Source: Bacillus sp. EAC (GTDB lineage: Bacteria; Bacillota; Bacilli; Bacillales; Bacillaceae_G). Taken from it: a stretch of 56,306 nt of DNA. Position numbers and translations under genes: made by a program. The notes beneath the pieces are model-generated. The model worked only from the letters and a program-made list of their open reading frames with translations, was not told where the DNA came from and searched no databases. The stretch lies in contig NZ_NCSY01000008.1 in NCBI RefSeq assembly GCF_002156875.1, positions 87,501 through 143,806 of the forward strand, written 5' to 3'. This document shows positions 1 to 9,915 of this stretch, in pieces (the stretch's first letter is position 1; each line of letters starts with the position of its first letter).

Positions 1-1725
<1,725 letters not shown>

Positions 1726-1786
1726 AACAAGTTTGATAATGACATTATCTAGTTTTGAGGGTACGAAGTACTCGAAATGAATATAA

Positions 1787-1903
1787 ATCAGGTGATTATT
1801 GCGAAGAGGTCACACCCGTTCCCATACCGAACACGGCAGTTAAGCTCTTCAGCGTCGATGGTAGTTGGGGGTTTCCCCCTGTGAGAGTAGAACGTCGCCT
1901 GGT
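1787..1903 (+). rRNA. rrf: 5S ribosomal RNA
   Basis: Complete 5S rRNA. The conserved core CACACCCGTTCCCATACCGA starts near 1811 and the hairpin GGGGGTTTCCCCCT lies at 1867-1880. The ends were set by a nine-pair terminal helix, 1787-1795 with 1895-1903, including two G-U pairs. It sits about 60 bases after the 23S gene with no tRNA between them, and an intrinsic terminator follows at once, so it closes the rRNA operon. Confidence 0.95.
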
Positions 1904-1910
1904 TAATTGA

Positions 1911-1941
1911 AAAACATCAGCTTATAGGCTGATGTTTTTTT
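1911..1941 (+). terminator. rRNA operon terminator
   Basis: Stem ACATCAGC / GCTGATGT (1914-1921 with 1928-1935), extended by A-T pairs, followed by a run of T. It lies eight bases after the 5S gene and is a typical intrinsic terminator. Confidence 0.9.
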
Positions 1942-2288
1942 GTGTTCAAGTTGAGAATTGACTCAAACGATTTCCGAGATGAAATGCAAGGACTAAGAGA
2001 CTCCTGAGAGAAAGTCAGGCCACCTAGATTCAATAAAGTGTATGAACCAAAGGATAGTACGTCCACAGAGAGAGTGTGGATTTAAAAGGAAGTACCGTCA
2101 ACTTTGACCAAGCTATGGGCTTTACGTGGTTATTAGGTTTGCTCATATATGAAAAAGAAAAAGCATTTACAATCATAAAGGAACTAAGGTTAAAACTGCG
2201 ATATAAAAAACATCTTTAATTAAAATCTCAAAATGCAGCACCATATTAAAAGAATTTTCATATATTACAGAAAAATAGGCCATAAATT
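1942..2288. other. Gap between 5S terminator and csfB promoter, no convincing gene
   Basis: About 350 bases. The most coding-like piece is a 34-codon frame, ATG at 2115 to TAA at 2219, with a short in-frame extension back to a stop at 2055. It has no good ribosome binding site and no homologue I recognise, so I do not call it a gene. Small hairpins are visible (CCTGA / TCAGG at 2004-2020, TCCACA / TGTGGA near 2062-2080). In B. subtilis csfB follows the 5S gene closely, so this gap is longer than expected and may be decayed sequence. Confidence 0.4.
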
Positions 2289-2317
2289 GTATAAAAAGTT
2301 TTTAATTTGCAAAACTA
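2289..2317 (+). promoter_or_regulatory. Candidate sigma-F promoter of csfB
   Basis: GTATA at 2289-2293, a 14-base spacer, then TGCAAAACTA at 2308-2317. This matches the forespore sigma-F pattern (GTATA, about 15, GGNNANANTW) at nine of ten positions in the -10. It lies about 68 bases before the csfB start. In B. subtilis csfB is a sigma-F target, which supports the reading. No transcript data are available. Confidence 0.6.
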
Positions 2318-2384
2318 GTTAATAGACAAAATTGTTTAATCAATATAGCAGATTTTAAAAAAACTTTTCTGAGGAGGAATAAGG

Positions 2385-2573
2385 GTGAGTGTTTTAACAA
2401 AGTGTGTAATATGTGAAGAGAACAAAGAAAAAGGTATCCATGTAATACATGCATTTATTTGTTGCGAATGTGAAAAGGAAATAGTAACAACTGATACAAG
2501 TGAACCTGCTTATAATACGTTTATTGAAAAACTAAGAATTATTAATTCCGTGAAAGAAGAAATTGTGAACTAG
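2385..2573 (+). CDS. csfB: Anti-sigma-G factor Gin (CsfB)
   Basis: Small zinc-binding protein of 62 residues. In B. subtilis Gin/CsfB binds and holds back the late forespore factor sigma-G (and sigma-E in the forespore) until engulfment is complete. The sequence shows the paired cysteines expected: C7-x-x-C10 and C26-C27-x-C29, separated by a short acidic and basic loop, followed by a conserved-looking C-terminal helix (EKLRI region). The start is GTG at 2385 with GAGGAGG at 2371-2377. Position after an rRNA operon and before yaaO matches B. subtilis, though xpaC and yaaN, which normally follow, are absent. Identification rests on remembered similarity, length and cysteine spacing. Confidence 0.88.
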   Translation: MSVLTKCVICEENKEKGIHVIHAFICCECEKEIVTTDTSEPAYNTFIEKLRIINSVKEEIVN

Positions 2574-2922
2574 TGATTTTTCGAATTTCATCGATATGCT
2601 AATTATTTCAAACAGACATTAGTTGTGGTCTAAGCGAGTATAGTAAGTTAAAATAATATTATAAGATGAAGGACCGATTATAAAATACAAGGTACCTCCA
2701 CCATAGTTAATTACTTTGAGTTCTAGTTCCTAATTAGTAACTAGGGCTTATAGTAATGGTGAGTATTTGTATTAAAATCGGTTTTTATTTTGTGAAATAA
2801 TAGTAAATAAAAATTAAAATTAATATCTTAAAAGTACTATAAATTAAATGTAAAATTGTCTATGTTGTAATATGTTAATATTCGATAGACTTAATAGAGT
2901 TAAAAAGGAAGCGTAAGAATAA
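2574..2922. other. csfB-yaaO intergenic region with long imperfect hairpin
   Basis: No gene seen. Between about 2673 and 2790 the RNA could fold into one long imperfect hairpin: ACCGATT (2673-2679) with AATCGGT (2776-2782); AATACAA (2684-2690) with TTGTATT (2767-2773); CCACCAT (2698-2704) with ATGGTGAG (2757-2764); and an inner CTAGTT / AACTAG near 2723-2744. It is followed by GGTTTTTATTTT, so it could end csfB transcription or be a structured leader or small palindromic repeat. The rest (2791-2922) is very A+T rich and holds the yaaO leader. Confidence 0.5.
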
Positions 2923-4341
2923 ATGGAAAATATGCCGCTAGTGAACGCATTAAAACACTTTGTTTCACGAAATACAATATCACTTCATGTCCCGGGACAT
3001 AAAAATGGGAAGCATTCATATATAAATGAGTTAGAACTGCCAGATTTATTGAAATATGACGTTACAGAATTAAACGGTTTAGACGATATGCATTATCCAT
3101 CTGAAGTTATTTATGAAGCCCAAAAACTTTTGTCAGATGTTTATGGAGCAGATGAGAGTTTCTTTCTTGTGAATGGATCGACCGTTGGGAATTTAGCATC
3201 TATTTTAGCCTTATGTAGTGAAAACGATGAAGTATTAGTTCAACGAAATTGTCATAAATCAGTTTTCCATGGTCTTTCAATTGCAGGAGTAAAGCCTATT
3301 TTTTTACCTTTAGATATAGATCAAGATTTAGGACAACCATTAGGGATAAGTACACTAAGAACAATGGATATTATTAATAGTAACCCGAATGTAAAAGCTG
3401 TTATTTTAACAAATCCGAATTATTATGGAATGTCACAGAATTTAGTTGAAGTGATCGATTTAGCACATAAAATGAATATTCCAGTCATTATTGATGAAGC
3501 ACATGGCGCCCATTTTGTTATAGGAGACCCATTTCCAATTGATGCAATATCAATGGGAGCTGATATAGTTATCCAATCTGCTCATAAGACGCTTCCGGCG
3601 ATGACAATGGGGTCATATTTACATATTAAATCGAACTTAGTAAGTGTAGACAAAATTAGAGAGATGTTAAGAATGCTACAGAGTAGCAGTCCTTCTTATC
3701 CAATAATGGCTTCACTTGATTACTCAAGAAACTTTGTAGAACAATTTTCAATCAATCATGTACGAAGACTTCAAAATACAATCAATCAATTTATAAAAGA
3801 ACTGTGTGAGTTACCAGCAATAGAAGTAGTAACGACTAAACATTCTTCATATCAGCAAGATCTATTAAAAGTGACTTTAAAAAGCACATTAGGACATACA
3901 GGAAAACAACTGCAGGCCATACTTGAAGACGAAGGTATTTTTATAGAACTTTCAGATTGGGCACATGTCCTATTCATATTACCGCTAGACGAACAATTTA
4001 ATTACAATGAATTGATAAACAGAATTAAAAATGCCACTTCTAAGTTAACAAGAGTTGAAAATGAGCATCCTCAAATTGTTGTACCAACCCTTAATAGTGA
4101 AGTGATATATAGTTATGCTTTATTAAAGAAAAAACAGAAAACCTTAAAAGATTTACAAGAATCAATCGGTGAAATTTCAGCAGAAAATATTGTACCATAT
4201 CCACCAGGTGTGCCGGTTTTATTAAAAGGTGAGATAATAACAAAAGAGCATGTTGATTATATAGTGAAAATTTATCAATTCGGAATAACTATTCACAACC
4301 TATATGAAAATAAACAACTACAAATTGAAGTGCTAATCTAG
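2923..4341 (+). CDS. yaaO: Orn/Lys/Arg decarboxylase family protein (YaaO-like)
   Basis: Pyridoxal-phosphate enzyme of the fold-type I basic amino acid decarboxylase family, 472 residues against about 480 for B. subtilis YaaO. Members remove CO2 from lysine, arginine or ornithine to make polyamines or cadaverine; the substrate cannot be told from sequence here. The N-terminal HVPGHKNG motif (residues 23-30), the cofactor-binding D191-E-A-H194, and the Schiff-base lysine in SAHKTLP (K222) are all visible, so the active site looks intact. A C-terminal PYPPGVP motif is also typical. Start ATG at 2923 has AGGAAG upstream. It lies directly before tmk (11 bases), as in B. subtilis, and is probably co-transcribed with it. 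Confidence 0.88.
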   Translation: MENMPLVNALKHFVSRNTISLHVPGHKNGKHSYINELELPDLLKYDVTELNGLDDMHYPSEVIYEAQKLLSDVYGADESFFLVNGSTVGNLASILALCSENDEVLVQRNCHKSVFHGLSIAGVKPIFLPLDIDQDLGQPLGISTLRTMDIINSNPNVKAVILTNPNYYGMSQNLVEVIDLAHKMNIPVIIDEAHGAHFVIGDPFPIDAISMGADIVIQSAHKTLPAMTMGSYLHIKSNLVSVDKIREMLRMLQSSSPSYPIMASLDYSRNFVEQFSINHVRRLQNTINQFIKELCELPAIEVVTTKHSSYQQDLLKVTLKSTLGHTGKQLQAILEDEGIFIELSDWAHVLFILPLDEQFNYNELINRIKNATSKLTRVENEHPQIVVPTLNSEVIYSYALLKKKQKTLKDLQESIGEISAENIVPYPPGVPVLLKGEIITKEHVDYIVKIYQFGITIHNLYENKQLQIEVLI

Positions 4342-4352
4342 GAGGGAAATGA

Positions 4353-4988
4353 TTGAAATCTTTATTTATTACGTTTGAAGGACCTGAGGGTGCTGGGAAA
4401 ACGACTATTATTAATATGATTACAGAAGAACTTTCTAAACGAGAGTTAAATTTTATTTCCACGCGTGAGCCAGGTGGAATACGTATAGCTGAAAGTATTA
4501 GAAATATCATCTTAAATCCAGAGAATATAGAAATGGATATACGTACGGAAGCACTTTTATATGCTGCTGCTCGTAGGCAACATTTAGCAGAAAAAGTAGT
4601 TCCTGCTTTAAAAGAGGGGAAACTAGTATTATGCGATCGATTTATTGACAGTTCTCTTGCATACCAAGGAGTTGGTAGAGGCATTGGAATAGATGAGATT
4701 TACCAAATTAACCAATTTGCAATCAATGGATTGATGCCGGATTTAACAATCTACTTTGAATTAGACCCTAAAATCGGCTTAAATAGAGTTCATCAATCTG
4801 ATGAGAGGGAAGTAAACAGATTAGATCTAGAAGAATTAGATTTTCACATAAAAGTTCAAAGTGGTTACTCAGAAATAATGAATAGAGAACCAAATCGTTT
4901 TAAAAAAGTAGACGCATCCAAATCTATTGATGAAGTTTATCATAATACATTACAAATTATATTAGATAAACTAGCAGACAAAAAATAA
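4353..4988 (+). CDS. tmk: Thymidylate kinase
   Basis: Phosphorylates dTMP to dTDP with ATP, an essential step in dTTP supply, in the cytosol. The protein has 211 residues, the normal size. The P-loop GPEGAGKTT is at residues 10-18, the thymidylate kinase TREPGG motif at 37-42 and the DRF (Walker B-like) motif at 95-97. A lid region rich in charged residues follows at about 140-155. The start is TTG at 4353 with a strong AGGAGGG ten bases upstream; no in-frame ATG would keep the P-loop at the correct distance. It lies between yaaO and yaaR. The usual downstream yaaQ (darA) gene is not present. Confidence 0.96.
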   Translation: MKSLFITFEGPEGAGKTTIINMITEELSKRELNFISTREPGGIRIAESIRNIILNPENIEMDIRTEALLYAAARRQHLAEKVVPALKEGKLVLCDRFIDSSLAYQGVGRGIGIDEIYQINQFAINGLMPDLTIYFELDPKIGLNRVHQSDEREVNRLDLEELDFHIKVQSGYSEIMNREPNRFKKVDASKSIDEVYHNTLQIILDKLADKK

Positions 4989-5011
4989 TTAACTTCGATA
5001 GTTAGATTACA

Positions 5012-5040
5012 TGAACAATAAATTTATGAACTGGTATAAT
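5012..5040 (+). promoter_or_regulatory. Candidate sigma-A promoter before yaaR
   Basis: TGAACA at 5012-5017, 17-base spacer, TATAAT at 5035-5040 with an extended TGG just before it. It lies in the short tmk-yaaR gap, where B. subtilis has the yaaQ (darA) gene. It would give yaaR-holB-ricT-yabA their own transcription start. Confidence 0.55.
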
Positions 5041-5079
5041 AGAGGAGAAATAAGTTTTGTACTTAATGGAGGTTCTTAA

Positions 5080-5520
5080 GTGAAAATCGATCAAAACTTA
5101 GTAGCAAAATTAAATAGTGAACGAAAAGATTTACGACAAACTCAAACAAACTCGACAAACTTCCAATCGCTAGTTCGAAAAAATGAATCAAAACTACAAA
5201 TAGAACAATTAAATCGTTTAATTAGCGAGATAGAAGTTCAAGGAGAACGTTTAGCAAAAGGAAAAAATTTAAGAGATTTGGCTAGATTTAAACAATTAGT
5301 TAAACGCTTTTTAAAGGAAACAGTAGATCATGGAATGGATTTATCAGAGCACATTAGTTGGGGAGCTGGAGGATCAGTTTCATCCATGCAGATTGTGAAG
5401 TTAATTGATGAAAAACTAATCGAATTAACAGAGAATATGATGGAAAGCGAAAGTGAAAGCATCCATCTATTAAACAAAATTGGAGAAATAAAAGGATTAT
5501 TAATCAATTTATATACATGA
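5080..5520 (+). CDS. yaaR: YaaR family protein (DUF327)
   Basis: Protein of unknown function, 146 residues, matching the YaaR (DUF327) family in length, charge pattern and place. It is hydrophilic and predicted mostly helical, with no membrane segment and no signal peptide. A segment near residues 63-85 (LAKGKNLRDLARFKQLVKRF) is the kind of conserved basic stretch I associate with the family. Start GTG at 5080 with GGAGG nine bases before. It sits 11 bases upstream of holB and is very likely co-transcribed with it. No function can be inferred beyond the linkage with the replication gene. Confidence 0.85.
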   Translation: MKIDQNLVAKLNSERKDLRQTQTNSTNFQSLVRKNESKLQIEQLNRLISEIEVQGERLAKGKNLRDLARFKQLVKRFLKETVDHGMDLSEHISWGAGGSVSSMQIVKLIDEKLIELTENMMESESESIHLLNKIGEIKGLLINLYT

Positions 5521-5531
5521 GTAGGTGAAAC

Positions 5532-6527
5532 ATGAATACATCTTGGGATGAACTAACTGAGCGTCAGCCAGTGGCTACAAAAATGTTAAAAAATGCTGTG
5601 ATGAAAAACAGAGTGGCTCATGCTTATTTATTTGAAGGTCCAAGAGGAACTGGTAAGAGAGAGCTTGCCATATACTATACAAAGGTATTACTATGCGAAA
5701 ATGTAAAAGAGGCAGCTCCTTGTGGGACTTGCCGAAACTGTAAGCGTGTCGATTCAGGTAACCATCCAAATGTTTATATCATTGAACCTGAAGAAACGTC
5801 GATAAAAAAACATCAGATTCAACAATTACAGGAAGAGTTTTCCAAAACAGCAGTAGAGTCAAACCGCAAAATATATATCATCGATCATGCAGATCGAATG
5901 ACTTCGAATGCAGCAAACTCATTACTAAAGTTTTTGGAGGAGCCTGTTTCTATTACAACTGCTTTTTTATTAACTGAACAAATACAACAAATATTACCAA
6001 CGATTCAATCCCGATGCCAATCAATACATTTTAACCCATTACCTATAAAATATTTCGAGGCACATTTAAATAATATTGATATACAACCTCAACTAATCCC
6101 ACTACTATCAAGAGTTACCAATAGTGAATCTATAGCAGTCCAAATCGCACAAGAAGAATGGTTTGCACAAGCAAGAGATTTAGTGATAGAATTATATGAA
6201 GCATTAGTTACCACAAAAAAAGATAGTCTTTTAGTGTTACAACAAAATGTTTCTCGTCATTTTGATTCAAAAGATCAAATACAGATGATGCTAGATATGC
6301 TTGTATTAGCCTTTAAAGACATGCTATATATATATGCTGAGCAAGAAAAAAATGTTGTTTTCAAAAATGAAGAATCTTTAATGAGACAAGCATTAAACCG
6401 CTATTCATTAGAAAAGATAACGACTTGTTTAGAAATCATTCTTGATGCTAAAAAACGTTTAACATCAAACGCAAATATGGTGTTAGTTTTAGAGCAAATG
6501 ATTATAGAGCTACAGGAGGGATTGTAG
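5532..6527 (+). CDS. holB: DNA polymerase III subunit delta'
   Basis: Clamp-loader subunit that, with tau and delta, opens and loads the beta sliding clamp. It has 331 residues, the normal length for Bacillus HolB. The AAA+ P-loop-like GPRGTGKR is at residues 36-43, and a zinc-type cysteine set follows at C55, C64, C67 and C70. The sensor motif with the SRC arginine finger (TIQSRCQ) lies near residue 160. The C-terminal half is helical and more variable. Start ATG at 5532 with AGTAGGTGAA upstream. It is followed after three bases by ricT, as in B. subtilis. Confidence 0.95.
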   Translation: MNTSWDELTERQPVATKMLKNAVMKNRVAHAYLFEGPRGTGKRELAIYYTKVLLCENVKEAAPCGTCRNCKRVDSGNHPNVYIIEPEETSIKKHQIQQLQEEFSKTAVESNRKIYIIDHADRMTSNAANSLLKFLEEPVSITTAFLLTEQIQQILPTIQSRCQSIHFNPLPIKYFEAHLNNIDIQPQLIPLLSRVTNSESIAVQIAQEEWFAQARDLVIELYEALVTTKKDSLLVLQQNVSRHFDSKDQIQMMLDMLVLAFKDMLYIYAEQEKNVVFKNEESLMRQALNRYSLEKITTCLEIILDAKKRLTSNANMVLVLEQMIIELQEGL

Positions 6528-6530
6528 ATT

Positions 6531-7358
6531 GTGTACGAAGTAGTCGGGGTACGGTTTAAAAAGGCAGGAAAAATCTATTATTTCGACCCAAATGGATTAA
6601 CAATCCTTAAAGATACATTTGTCATCGTTGAGACGGTGAGAGGGATTGAATTCGGAAAAGTAGTTGTACCGAATAAAAAGGTTGGAGAAAATGATGTTGT
6701 CCTTCCTTTAAAAAAAGTTATGCGATTAGCTGATGAACATGATCGTACGATAGTTGACGAGAATAAACAATCGGCTAAAGAAGCTTATGAAGTTTGCTCA
6801 AGTAAGGTTATGCAACATGAACTAGATATGAAATTAGTTGATGTCGAATATACGTTTGACCGAAATAAAGTCATTTTTTATTTTACAGCAGATGGTAGAA
6901 TAGACTTTAGAGAATTAGTAAAAGATTTAGCGGCGGTGTTTCGTACTCGAATTGAGCTTAGACAAATCGGTGTACGAGATGAAGCAAAAATGCTTGGTGG
7001 TATAGGACCATGTGGCAGAATGTTATGTTGTTCAACATTTTTAGGAGATTTTGAACCTGTATCGATTAAGATGGCAAAAGATCAAAATCTATCTTTAAAC
7101 CCAGCAAAAATATCAGGACTATGCGGCCGATTAATGTGCTGCTTAAAATATGAAAATGATGAATATGAGGCAGCGAAAGAACAGCTACCTGATTTAGAAG
7201 ATATCATTGAGACTACTGAAGGTCCTGGAAGAGTAGTTGGTTTAAACATCTTAGAACGAGTTATTCAAGTAGAATTGATTAAAAAAGAACGCGTTGTGGA
7301 GTATACCCTGGATGATTTAATTCACGAGGGAGTCGTTTCAATACAAACCACAGATTAA
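6531..7358 (+). CDS. ricT: RicT/YaaT, PSP1-domain regulator of RNase Y
   Basis: PSP1-domain protein of 275 residues. In B. subtilis RicT (YaaT) acts with RicA and RicF to help RNase Y mature mRNAs, and affects biofilm formation, competence and sporulation; the complex carries iron-sulfur clusters. Two copies of a C-x4-C-C motif are visible, C161/C166/C167 and C198/C203/C204, which fit cluster ligands. Start GTG at 6531 with GGAGGG upstream, three bases after the holB stop. Translation coupling with holB and yabA is likely. Confidence 0.94.
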   Translation: MYEVVGVRFKKAGKIYYFDPNGLTILKDTFVIVETVRGIEFGKVVVPNKKVGENDVVLPLKKVMRLADEHDRTIVDENKQSAKEAYEVCSSKVMQHELDMKLVDVEYTFDRNKVIFYFTADGRIDFRELVKDLAAVFRTRIELRQIGVRDEAKMLGGIGPCGRMLCCSTFLGDFEPVSIKMAKDQNLSLNPAKISGLCGRLMCCLKYENDEYEAAKEQLPDLEDIIETTEGPGRVVGLNILERVIQVELIKKERVVEYTLDDLIHEGVVSIQTTD

Positions 7359-7370
7359 GAGGTGGTAAGA

Positions 7371-7730
7371 TTGGACAAGAAGAATATATTCTTATCTCTT
7401 TCCAATATGGAAGAACAAATTCAAGATCTATCGAAACAGCTTAGTGACTTAAAACAGTATATTGCTGAGCTTCTAGAAGAAAACCACTACACAAAAATTG
7501 AGAATGACCATTTACGTCATCGCTTAGGTTTAGATCAACGTGTAGAAGAAAAAGAACAGATGAAAGACCCAAAGAAGAAAAAAGTTCAAAAAGACAAAGA
7601 TCTTGGTGAAGGATACGATAATCTCGCTAGACTATACCAAGAAGGCTTTCATATTTGTAATCTTCATTATGGAAGTGTTCGTCACGATGAGGACTGTCTG
7701 TTTTGTTTATCTTTCTTTGATAAAAAGTAA
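7371..7730 (+). CDS. yabA: Replication initiation control protein YabA
   Basis: Negative regulator of replication initiation. In B. subtilis YabA bridges DnaA and the beta clamp DnaN and limits re-initiation. The protein has 119 residues: an N-terminal leucine-rich coiled coil (about residues 8-50), a lysine-rich linker, and a C-terminal zinc domain with H94, C96, C109 and C112. The start is placed at TTG 7371 rather than GTG 7362, because AAGAGGTGG (7357-7365) is the ribosome binding site and overlaps the upstream codon, and because the family begins with MDKK. The gene lies next to holB and ricT as in B. subtilis. Confidence 0.93.
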   Translation: MDKKNIFLSLSNMEEQIQDLSKQLSDLKQYIAELLEENHYTKIENDHLRHRLGLDQRVEEKEQMKDPKKKKVQKDKDLGEGYDNLARLYQEGFHICNLHYGSVRHDEDCLFCLSFFDKK

Positions 7731-7734
7731 TATT

Positions 7735-7840
7735 AGGCTATTCCAGAAGAAGCGGGCGTTTACCTACTAATTGTAAACAATGAATATACAAATAATCATT
7801 GTTGCTAAGGTATTTGACGTAATTTCATATGGAATAGCCT
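7735..7840 (+). repeat. Structured element with 11-bp terminal inverted repeat
   Basis: AGGCTATTCCA at 7735-7745 is exactly repeated in inverse as TGGAATAGCCT at 7830-7840. Inside are two more hairpins: GTTTAC / GTAAAC (7759-7764 with 7773-7778) and AACAATGA / TCATTGTT (about 7777-7784 with 7796-7803), so the RNA would form a three-way junction. A T-rich tract follows, so it may end yabA transcription. It may instead be a small non-autonomous mobile element; I saw no second full copy in the window. Confidence 0.55.
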
Positions 7841-7926
7841 CTTTGTATTCTTTTCTAGTTATTTATTGACTGAAAAGGTAATGATAAAAAGATAAAAATT
7901 AGTTAGAAGATCGAAAGGAATTAACT

Positions 7927-8664
7927 ATGCTTAAGGGTGATGAACGTTTAGATTACTTATTAACCGATGATATGCGGATTATACAAAGTCCAACTGTATT
8001 TTCGTTTTCCTTAGATGCAGTTCTATTGTCGAATTTTACGTATGTGCCAATTCAAAAAGGCACGATTGTCGATTTATGCTCAGGTAATGGAGTAATTCCA
8101 TTAATGTTACATAGAAGAAGCCATGCAAATATTATAGGCGTGGAAATACAAGAACGATTATATGATATGGCAAAACGAAGTATCGAATATAACAAATTAG
8201 AACAAAAAATTTCAATGATTCTTGATGATTTAAAAAATGCCCCTTCTATAATCGGAAGAGAATTTGTCGATGTTGTCACTTGTAATCCACCATATTTTCA
8301 AGATATCCCAACATCAGAACAGAACTTAAATGAACACTATGCGATAGCAAGACATGAAATAAAGACTAATTTAGATGAGGTAATAATTGCAAGCAAGCAG
8401 TTATTAAAGCATGGTGGTAAACTTTCAATGGTTCATCGTCCAGGTAGGTTGTTAGATATTGTTACGACAATGAGAAACCATGGAATTGAACCGAAAAGAA
8501 TGCAATTCATCTATCCGAAAATGGGAAAAGAAGCAAATACACTTCTAATTGAAGGAATTAAAGGTGGTAAAGCGGATTTAAAGATTCTACCACCGATTTA
8601 TGTATATGAAGAAAATAATGAGTACACATTGCCTATGAAGGAAATTTTATATGGAAAACAGTAA
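7927..8664 (+). CDS. yabB: TrmN6-like tRNA (adenine37-N6)-methyltransferase YabB
   Basis: SAM-dependent methyltransferase of 245 residues. Its closest family is YabB/TrmN6 (YfiC in E. coli), which methylates N6 of A37 in tRNA1-Val. The SAM-binding motif I ([14 protein letters not shown]) lies at about residues 48-61, and the adenine-N6 signature NPPYF is at residues 120-124, which strongly supports N6-adenine chemistry. Start ATG at 7927 with AAAGGAA upstream. It overlaps yazA by 14 bases, so the two are coupled. The exact tRNA target is inferred from the family. Confidence 0.9.
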   Translation: MLKGDERLDYLLTDDMRIIQSPTVFSFSLDAVLLSNFTYVPIQKGTIVDLCSGNGVIPLMLHRRSHANIIGVEIQERLYDMAKRSIEYNKLEQKISMILDDLKNAPSIIGREFVDVVTCNPPYFQDIPTSEQNLNEHYAIARHEIKTNLDEVIIASKQLLKHGGKLSMVHRPGRLLDIVTTMRNHGIEPKRMQFIYPKMGKEANTLLIEGIKGGKADLKILPPIYVYEENNEYTLPMKEILYGKQ

Positions 8665-8941
8665 ACATTATTTATATGTTTTAGAATGTAATGATGCATC
8701 CTTTTATGCCGGATATACGACTAATATTGAACGTCGAATTAAACAACACAATGATGGAAAAGGTGCAAAGTATACGAGAAGTAGAGTGCCTGTAAGATGT
8801 ATATATCAAGAGGAGTTTTTATCAAAAAGAGAAGCGATGCAAGCGGAATACGCTTTCAAACAATTAACTAGAACGAATAAAGAACGATATATGAGAGAAG
8901 GAAAAAACAATGATAAAGAGCCAAAAGAGTTTTTTAAATGA
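8651..8941 (+). CDS. yazA: GIY-YIG domain protein YazA
   Basis: Small single-domain protein of 96 residues from the UPF0213 (YazA) group of GIY-YIG proteins. The N-terminal motif appears as YVL at residues 9-11 and YAG at 20-22, followed by the conserved arginine in NIERRIKQH and a later glutamate in the YEEF-like stretch. GIY-YIG proteins are nucleases, but the role of this short housekeeping version is not settled. It overlaps yabB by 14 bases and rsmI by 32 bases, giving a tightly packed yabB-yazA-rsmI unit. Confidence 0.9.
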   Translation: MENSKHYLYVLECNDASFYAGYTTNIERRIKQHNDGKGAKYTRSRVPVRCIYQEEFLSKREAMQAEYAFKQLTRTNKERYMREGKNNDKEPKEFFK

Positions 8942-9788
8942 AGAGATAGGATGTCTTTATTTAATACCAACTCCTATAGGTAATTTAGAAGATATGACCT
9001 TTCGAGCGGTACGCATACTAAAAGAAGTAGATTATATTGCAGCAGAGGATACTCGGAATTCAAAGAAACTGTGCAATCACTTTGAAATTTCTACTCATTT
9101 AGTTAGTTACCATGAACATAATAAGGAAAAAGCTGGGTTAAAAATTGTCGAAGATTTAAAGAAAGGTATGAAGGTAGGATTGATCAGTGATGCAGGTATG
9201 CCATGTATTAATGATCCAGGTTATGAGTTAGTACAACTTTGTTTAGAAGAAGGAATTTCAGTCATATCTCTACCTGGTGCAAACGCAGCATTAACATCAT
9301 TAATATCTTCAGGTTTACCAACTGATTCATTTTTATATATAGGGTTTTTAGCTCGTCAAAAAAAGGATAAGAAAAAACAGCTCGAAACGTTAAAAGGGCA
9401 GCGTAGTACAGTATTATTGTATGAATCTCCACATCGCTTAAAAGAAACATTGCAAGCAATCGATGAAGTTTTAGGAAATCGAAAAATAGTACTTTGTAGG
9501 GAACTAACAAAGAAATTCGAAGAGTTTATACGTGGTTCAGTTAGCGAAGCGTTAAACTGGGCAATAAATGAAGAAGTGCGTGGAGAGTTTGTTATCGTTT
9601 TAGAAGGGGCTTCTGAAGAAGAAGCTAAAAACCAAGAAGACTGTTGGTGGGAAACTTTAACGATTAATGAACATGTCGACTTTTACATCAACGAAAAAAA
9701 CGAAAAGAGTAAAGAAGCAATCAAACTGGTAGCTAAAGATCGTTCACTAAATAAAAGAGATGTTTATGCAGAGTATCATGAATTGTAA
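8910..9788 (+). CDS. rsmI: 16S rRNA (cytidine1402-2'-O)-methyltransferase RsmI
   Basis: Methylates the 2'-O of C1402 in 16S rRNA, in the ribosomal P site. The protein has 292 residues, and belongs to the tetrapyrrole methylase fold. IPTPIGNLEDMTFRA at about residues 19-33 is the diagnostic RsmI/YraL motif; EDTRNSKKL and the glycine-rich LISDAGMPCINDPG follow. Start ATG at 8910 lies inside yazA, giving a ten-residue longer N terminus than the conserved core; a later start is possible but lacks a better ribosome binding site. It is the last gene of the yabB-yazA-rsmI group and converges with abrB. Confidence 0.94.
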   Translation: MIKSQKSFLNEEIGCLYLIPTPIGNLEDMTFRAVRILKEVDYIAAEDTRNSKKLCNHFEISTHLVSYHEHNKEKAGLKIVEDLKKGMKVGLISDAGMPCINDPGYELVQLCLEEGISVISLPGANAALTSLISSGLPTDSFLYIGFLARQKKDKKKQLETLKGQRSTVLLYESPHRLKETLQAIDEVLGNRKIVLCRELTKKFEEFIRGSVSEALNWAINEEVRGEFVIVLEGASEEEAKNQEDCWWETLTINEHVDFYINEKNEKSKEAIKLVAKDRSLNKRDVYAEYHEL

Positions 9789-9800
9789 AATTTATAAAAT

Positions 9801-9905
9801 GAAGTTGGCTGTCTAAGTAGTAAGTATTTCTCTTCTTTTTTTGCATCATGAGTTTAATCATATTTATTTAGTAAAAAGAAAGTACAAAAATTAGACAGCC
9901 TCTTC
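9801..9905. terminator. Convergent rsmI/abrB region with long inverted repeat
   Basis: GGCTGTCTAA at 9807-9816 matches TTAGACAGCC at 9891-9900 as a perfect ten-base inverted repeat, extended outside by GAAG / CTTC. T-rich and A-rich inner arms can also pair. The element fills the gap between convergent rsmI and abrB, so a two-way terminator is the simplest reading. The 16 bases AGAAAGTACAAAAATT at 9877-9892 recur exactly at 29888-29903, before the spoVT terminator. Confidence 0.5.
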
Positions 9906-9915
9906 AAAATAGGAT

